From NCBI GenBank assembly GCA_028292835.1, contig JAQGLP010000392.1, forward strand, positions 1-11,263: 11,263 nt of DNA. The letters run 5' to 3'. The notes beneath the pieces are model-generated. The model was not told the DNA's origin, made no database searches, and saw nothing but the letters and a program-made list of their open reading frames with translations. Source of the DNA: Variovorax sp. GTDB lineage: Bacteria > Pseudomonadota > Gammaproteobacteria > Burkholderiales > Burkholderiaceae_C. This document shows positions 9,668-11,263 of this stretch, in pieces. Made by a program: the position numbers and the translations under genes. Each line of letters opens with the position of its first letter. The stretch's first letter is position 1.

Positions 9668-9687
9668 GAGTGAATACTCAATATAAA
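9668..9687 (+). promoter_or_regulatory. Putative promoter/operator of the Rieske oxygenase operon
   Basis: TATAAA (9682-9687) is a good -10 candidate, 47 bases before the oxygenase ATG. Immediately upstream is the dyad GAGT-GAAT-ACTC (9668-9679). No -35 hexamer is visible at the normal spacing, which would fit an activator-dependent promoter. The AT content is markedly higher than in the surrounding genes. Which regulator would bind is unknown; none is encoded next to it in this window. Confidence 0.4.
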
Positions 9688-9734
9688 TTTAGTGACCGCT
9701 TCACGGGCTGACGCCCCACCGCAGAGGAAACGTC

Positions 9735-10805
9735 ATGACGAATTACGTTCTCAACACTTGGTACCCGCTGGCTTGGTCGCGCGACATCGGTCGCGCGCTG
9801 AGCTCGCGGCGCATCACCGGGCGCGACATCGTGCTCTACCGCACCGAACAGGGGTGGGTGGCCGCCCTCGACGATGTCTGCCCGCACCGGCTGCTGCCGC
9901 TGTCGATGGGCAAGCTCAAGGGCGATGCGATCGAATGCGGCTACCACGGCCTGACCTTCGACTGCGCCGGCAAGTGCGTGCGCATCCCCGGGCAGGAGCG
10001 CATTCCGCCGAGCGCCGAGGTGCGCAGCTACCCGACGCACGAGAACATGGGGCTGGTGTGGATCTGGATGGGCGAGCCGGCGCTGGCCGACGTTTCCAAG
10101 GTGTTCGACCTCCCGCAGTACCACGACCCGAAGTGGAGTGCGGTCGAGGGCGACGCGCTGGCCATCGAGGCCAACTACCTGAGCCTGGCCGACAACCTGT
10201 GCGACCCGTCGCACGTCAGCTTCGTGCACCTCAGCACCCTGGGCAACGCGGCCAGCGAGGGCGTGCCGGTGCAGTTCGAGCAGCAGGCCGGCAAGCTGCT
10301 GACTTGGCGCTGGATCATCGACGCCCCGGCCATTCCGCTGTTCCAGACCTTCGGCGACTTCAAGGGCCATGTGGACCGCTGGCACTACTACCATTACCAC
10401 GCGCCGAGCATCGCGGTGGTCGACTTCGGCAGCGCCGCCACCGGCATCGGCGCGCCGGAGGGCCGGCGCGACGACTGCATCCAGATCTACGCCTGCCACT
10501 TCATCACGCCGGTCGACGAGCACCGCTGCATCGACCACTGGCTGCACGTCAAGAACTTCCAGGCCGACGAGGCGACCAACGCCGCCATGTCGGCCGAATT
10601 CCGCGTGGCCTTCAACGAGGACAAGGCGATCCTCGAAGCCATCGGGCGCAACGAGCGGCGCCTGGAGGGCTGGAAACGGGTCCACCTGGCGATCGACGGC
10701 GCGCCGGTGCGCATGCGCCGCATGGTCGACAAGCTCATCGAGGCCGAGCGCGACGCCGCCTTGCCGGCCCGGGAGCCGATGAACCCCCTCAGGAGACAAG
10801 CATGA
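9735..10805 (+). CDS. Rieske non-heme iron oxygenase, VanA/dicamba-monooxygenase type
   Basis: A 356-residue oxygenase alpha subunit. The Rieske [2Fe-2S] domain (about 5-110) has Cys49-x-His51 and Cys68-x2-His71 in CPHR and CGYHG. The catalytic domain carries LADNLCDPSHVSFVH (151-165) with iron ligands His160 and His165, bridging Asp157 and Asn154; Asp296 in FNEDKAI is the likely third ligand. The C-terminal region (residues 303-338) resembles VanA. This group demethylates or hydroxylates small aromatic acids, drawing electrons from a separate VanB-like reductase, which is not seen in the window. The substrate cannot be told from sequence. GAGGAA precedes the ATG at a good distance. Its stop overlaps the start of a solute-binding-protein gene (ATGA), so the compound taken up and the compound oxidised are probably related. 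Confidence 0.9.
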   Translation: MTNYVLNTWYPLAWSRDIGRALSSRRITGRDIVLYRTEQGWVAALDDVCPHRLLPLSMGKLKGDAIECGYHGLTFDCAGKCVRIPGQERIPPSAEVRSYPTHENMGLVWIWMGEPALADVSKVFDLPQYHDPKWSAVEGDALAIEANYLSLADNLCDPSHVSFVHLSTLGNAASEGVPVQFEQQAGKLLTWRWIIDAPAIPLFQTFGDFKGHVDRWHYYHYHAPSIAVVDFGSAATGIGAPEGRRDDCIQIYACHFITPVDEHRCIDHWLHVKNFQADEATNAAMSAEFRVAFNEDKAILEAIGRNERRLEGWKRVHLAIDGAPVRMRRMVDKLIEAERDAALPAREPMNPLRRQA

Positions 10806-11263
10806 CCTTGTTGCAGCGACTCACGGTCCTGGCCGGCCTGGCGGCCACTTTCTTTACCACGGCGGCCCAGGCCGGCGACACGATCCGCATCGGCGAGATC
10901 AACAGCTACAAGGCCCAGGCGGCCATCCTCGAGCCCTACCGCAAGGGCTGGGAACTGGCGCTGGAGCAGGTCAACGCCGCCGGCGGTGTGAACGGCAAGA
11001 AGGTCGAGGTGGTCTGGCGCGACGACGGCGCGAACCCCGGCGACGCGGTGCGCAGCGCCGAGGACCTGCTCGTGCGCGAGAACGTCGACCTGCTGATGGG
11101 CGGCTACCTGTCGCACGTCGGCGTGGCGCTGGCCGACTTCGCAAAGCAGCGCAAGGTCGTGTACCTCGCGTCGCACCCCCTGAGCGACCGCATCGTCTTG
11201 CAGGCCGGTAACCACTACACCTTCCGGCTGCGCTCCTCGACCTACATGCTGTCGGCGATGCTG
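10802..11263 (+). CDS. ABC-transporter periplasmic substrate-binding protein, N-terminal part (3' end outside window)
   Basis: A frame open to the window edge, 154 codons, with no stop. It begins with a signal peptide (MTLLQRL, hydrophobic run, TTAAQA, cleavage likely after residue 24), then DTIRIGEINSYKAQ, GWELALEQVNAAGGVNGKKVEVVWRDDGANPGDAVRSAEDL, and NVDLLMGGYLSHVGVALADFAKQRKVVYLASHP. This is the type-1 periplasmic binding fold of the branched-chain-amino-acid (LivJ/Peripla_BP_6) family, which also includes binders of aromatic acids and other small organic acids. AGGAG (10791-10795) precedes the ATG, which overlaps the oxygenase stop by four bases, so the two are co-translated. The permease and ATPase genes are expected downstream. 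The ligand is unknown. Confidence 0.9.
   Translation, partial: MTLLQRLTVLAGLAATFFTTAAQAGDTIRIGEINSYKAQAAILEPYRKGWELALEQVNAAGGVNGKKVEVVWRDDGANPGDAVRSAEDLLVRENVDLLMGGYLSHVGVALADFAKQRKVVYLASHPLSDRIVLQAGNHYTFRLRSSTYMLSAML

Noticed and set aside
9463..9681. 73-residue N-terminal extension of FdxA
   Set aside because: Ferredoxin homologues begin at MTHVVT, GAGGAG precedes that ATG, and the extension covers the promoter region and has no similarity to a targeting signal.

Overview
The window is GC-rich with tightly packed genes. Its gene content points to a betaproteobacterium of the order Burkholderiales, possibly Comamonadaceae: a methionine synthase split into two genes, an SAH riboswitch, a hutF/hutG histidine route and a 7Fe FdxA ferredoxin. 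The taxonomic call is inference. I see no rRNA, tRNA, CRISPR array, insertion sequence or phage gene.

Layout. (1) Positions 1-1144 hold the end of a histidine-utilisation operon: the C-terminus of hutF (formimidoylglutamate deiminase) and all of hutG (N-formylglutamate deformylase). (2) Positions 1289-2384 hold the homocysteine-binding half of methionine synthase as its own gene, with a TACAAT box so close to the ATG that the mRNA is probably leaderless. (3) Positions 2593-4803 interrupt the methionine synthase pair with three unrelated genes: a secreted SH3-like protein with a proline-rich tail, a LysR-type regulator, and divergent from it a PACE-family efflux transporter. A T-N11-A LysR box lies between the last two. 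(4) Positions 4801-7694 hold an S-adenosylhomocysteine (SAH) riboswitch and the folate/B12/reactivation half of methionine synthase. (5) Positions 7691-9042 hold gtrA-like and yihY-like membrane genes, overlapping end to start with metH as an apparent operon. (6) Positions 9145-11263 hold fdxA on the minus strand and, divergent from it, a VanA/DdmC-type Rieske oxygenase overlapping an ABC-transporter substrate-binding protein that runs off the window.

How the parts work together. The two MetH polypeptides together make a complete cobalamin-dependent methionine synthase (360 + 923 residues). SAH from methyltransferase reactions is recycled to homocysteine, which MetH remethylates. The riboswitch governs only the larger half. 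Its likely switching helix can be read from the sequence: the 3' edge of the aptamer can pair with the metH ribosome-binding site, and ligand-stabilised folding would prevent this, giving an ON switch. The Rieske oxygenase and solute-binding protein look like the start of an uptake-and-oxidation operon for a small, probably aromatic, compound. Its reductase is not in the window.

The most useful observations are the riboswitch-plus-platform architecture next to the transporter stop codon, the split and interrupted metH with different control of each half, and the LysR box in front of the PACE gene. I found no wholly unknown multi-gene system.
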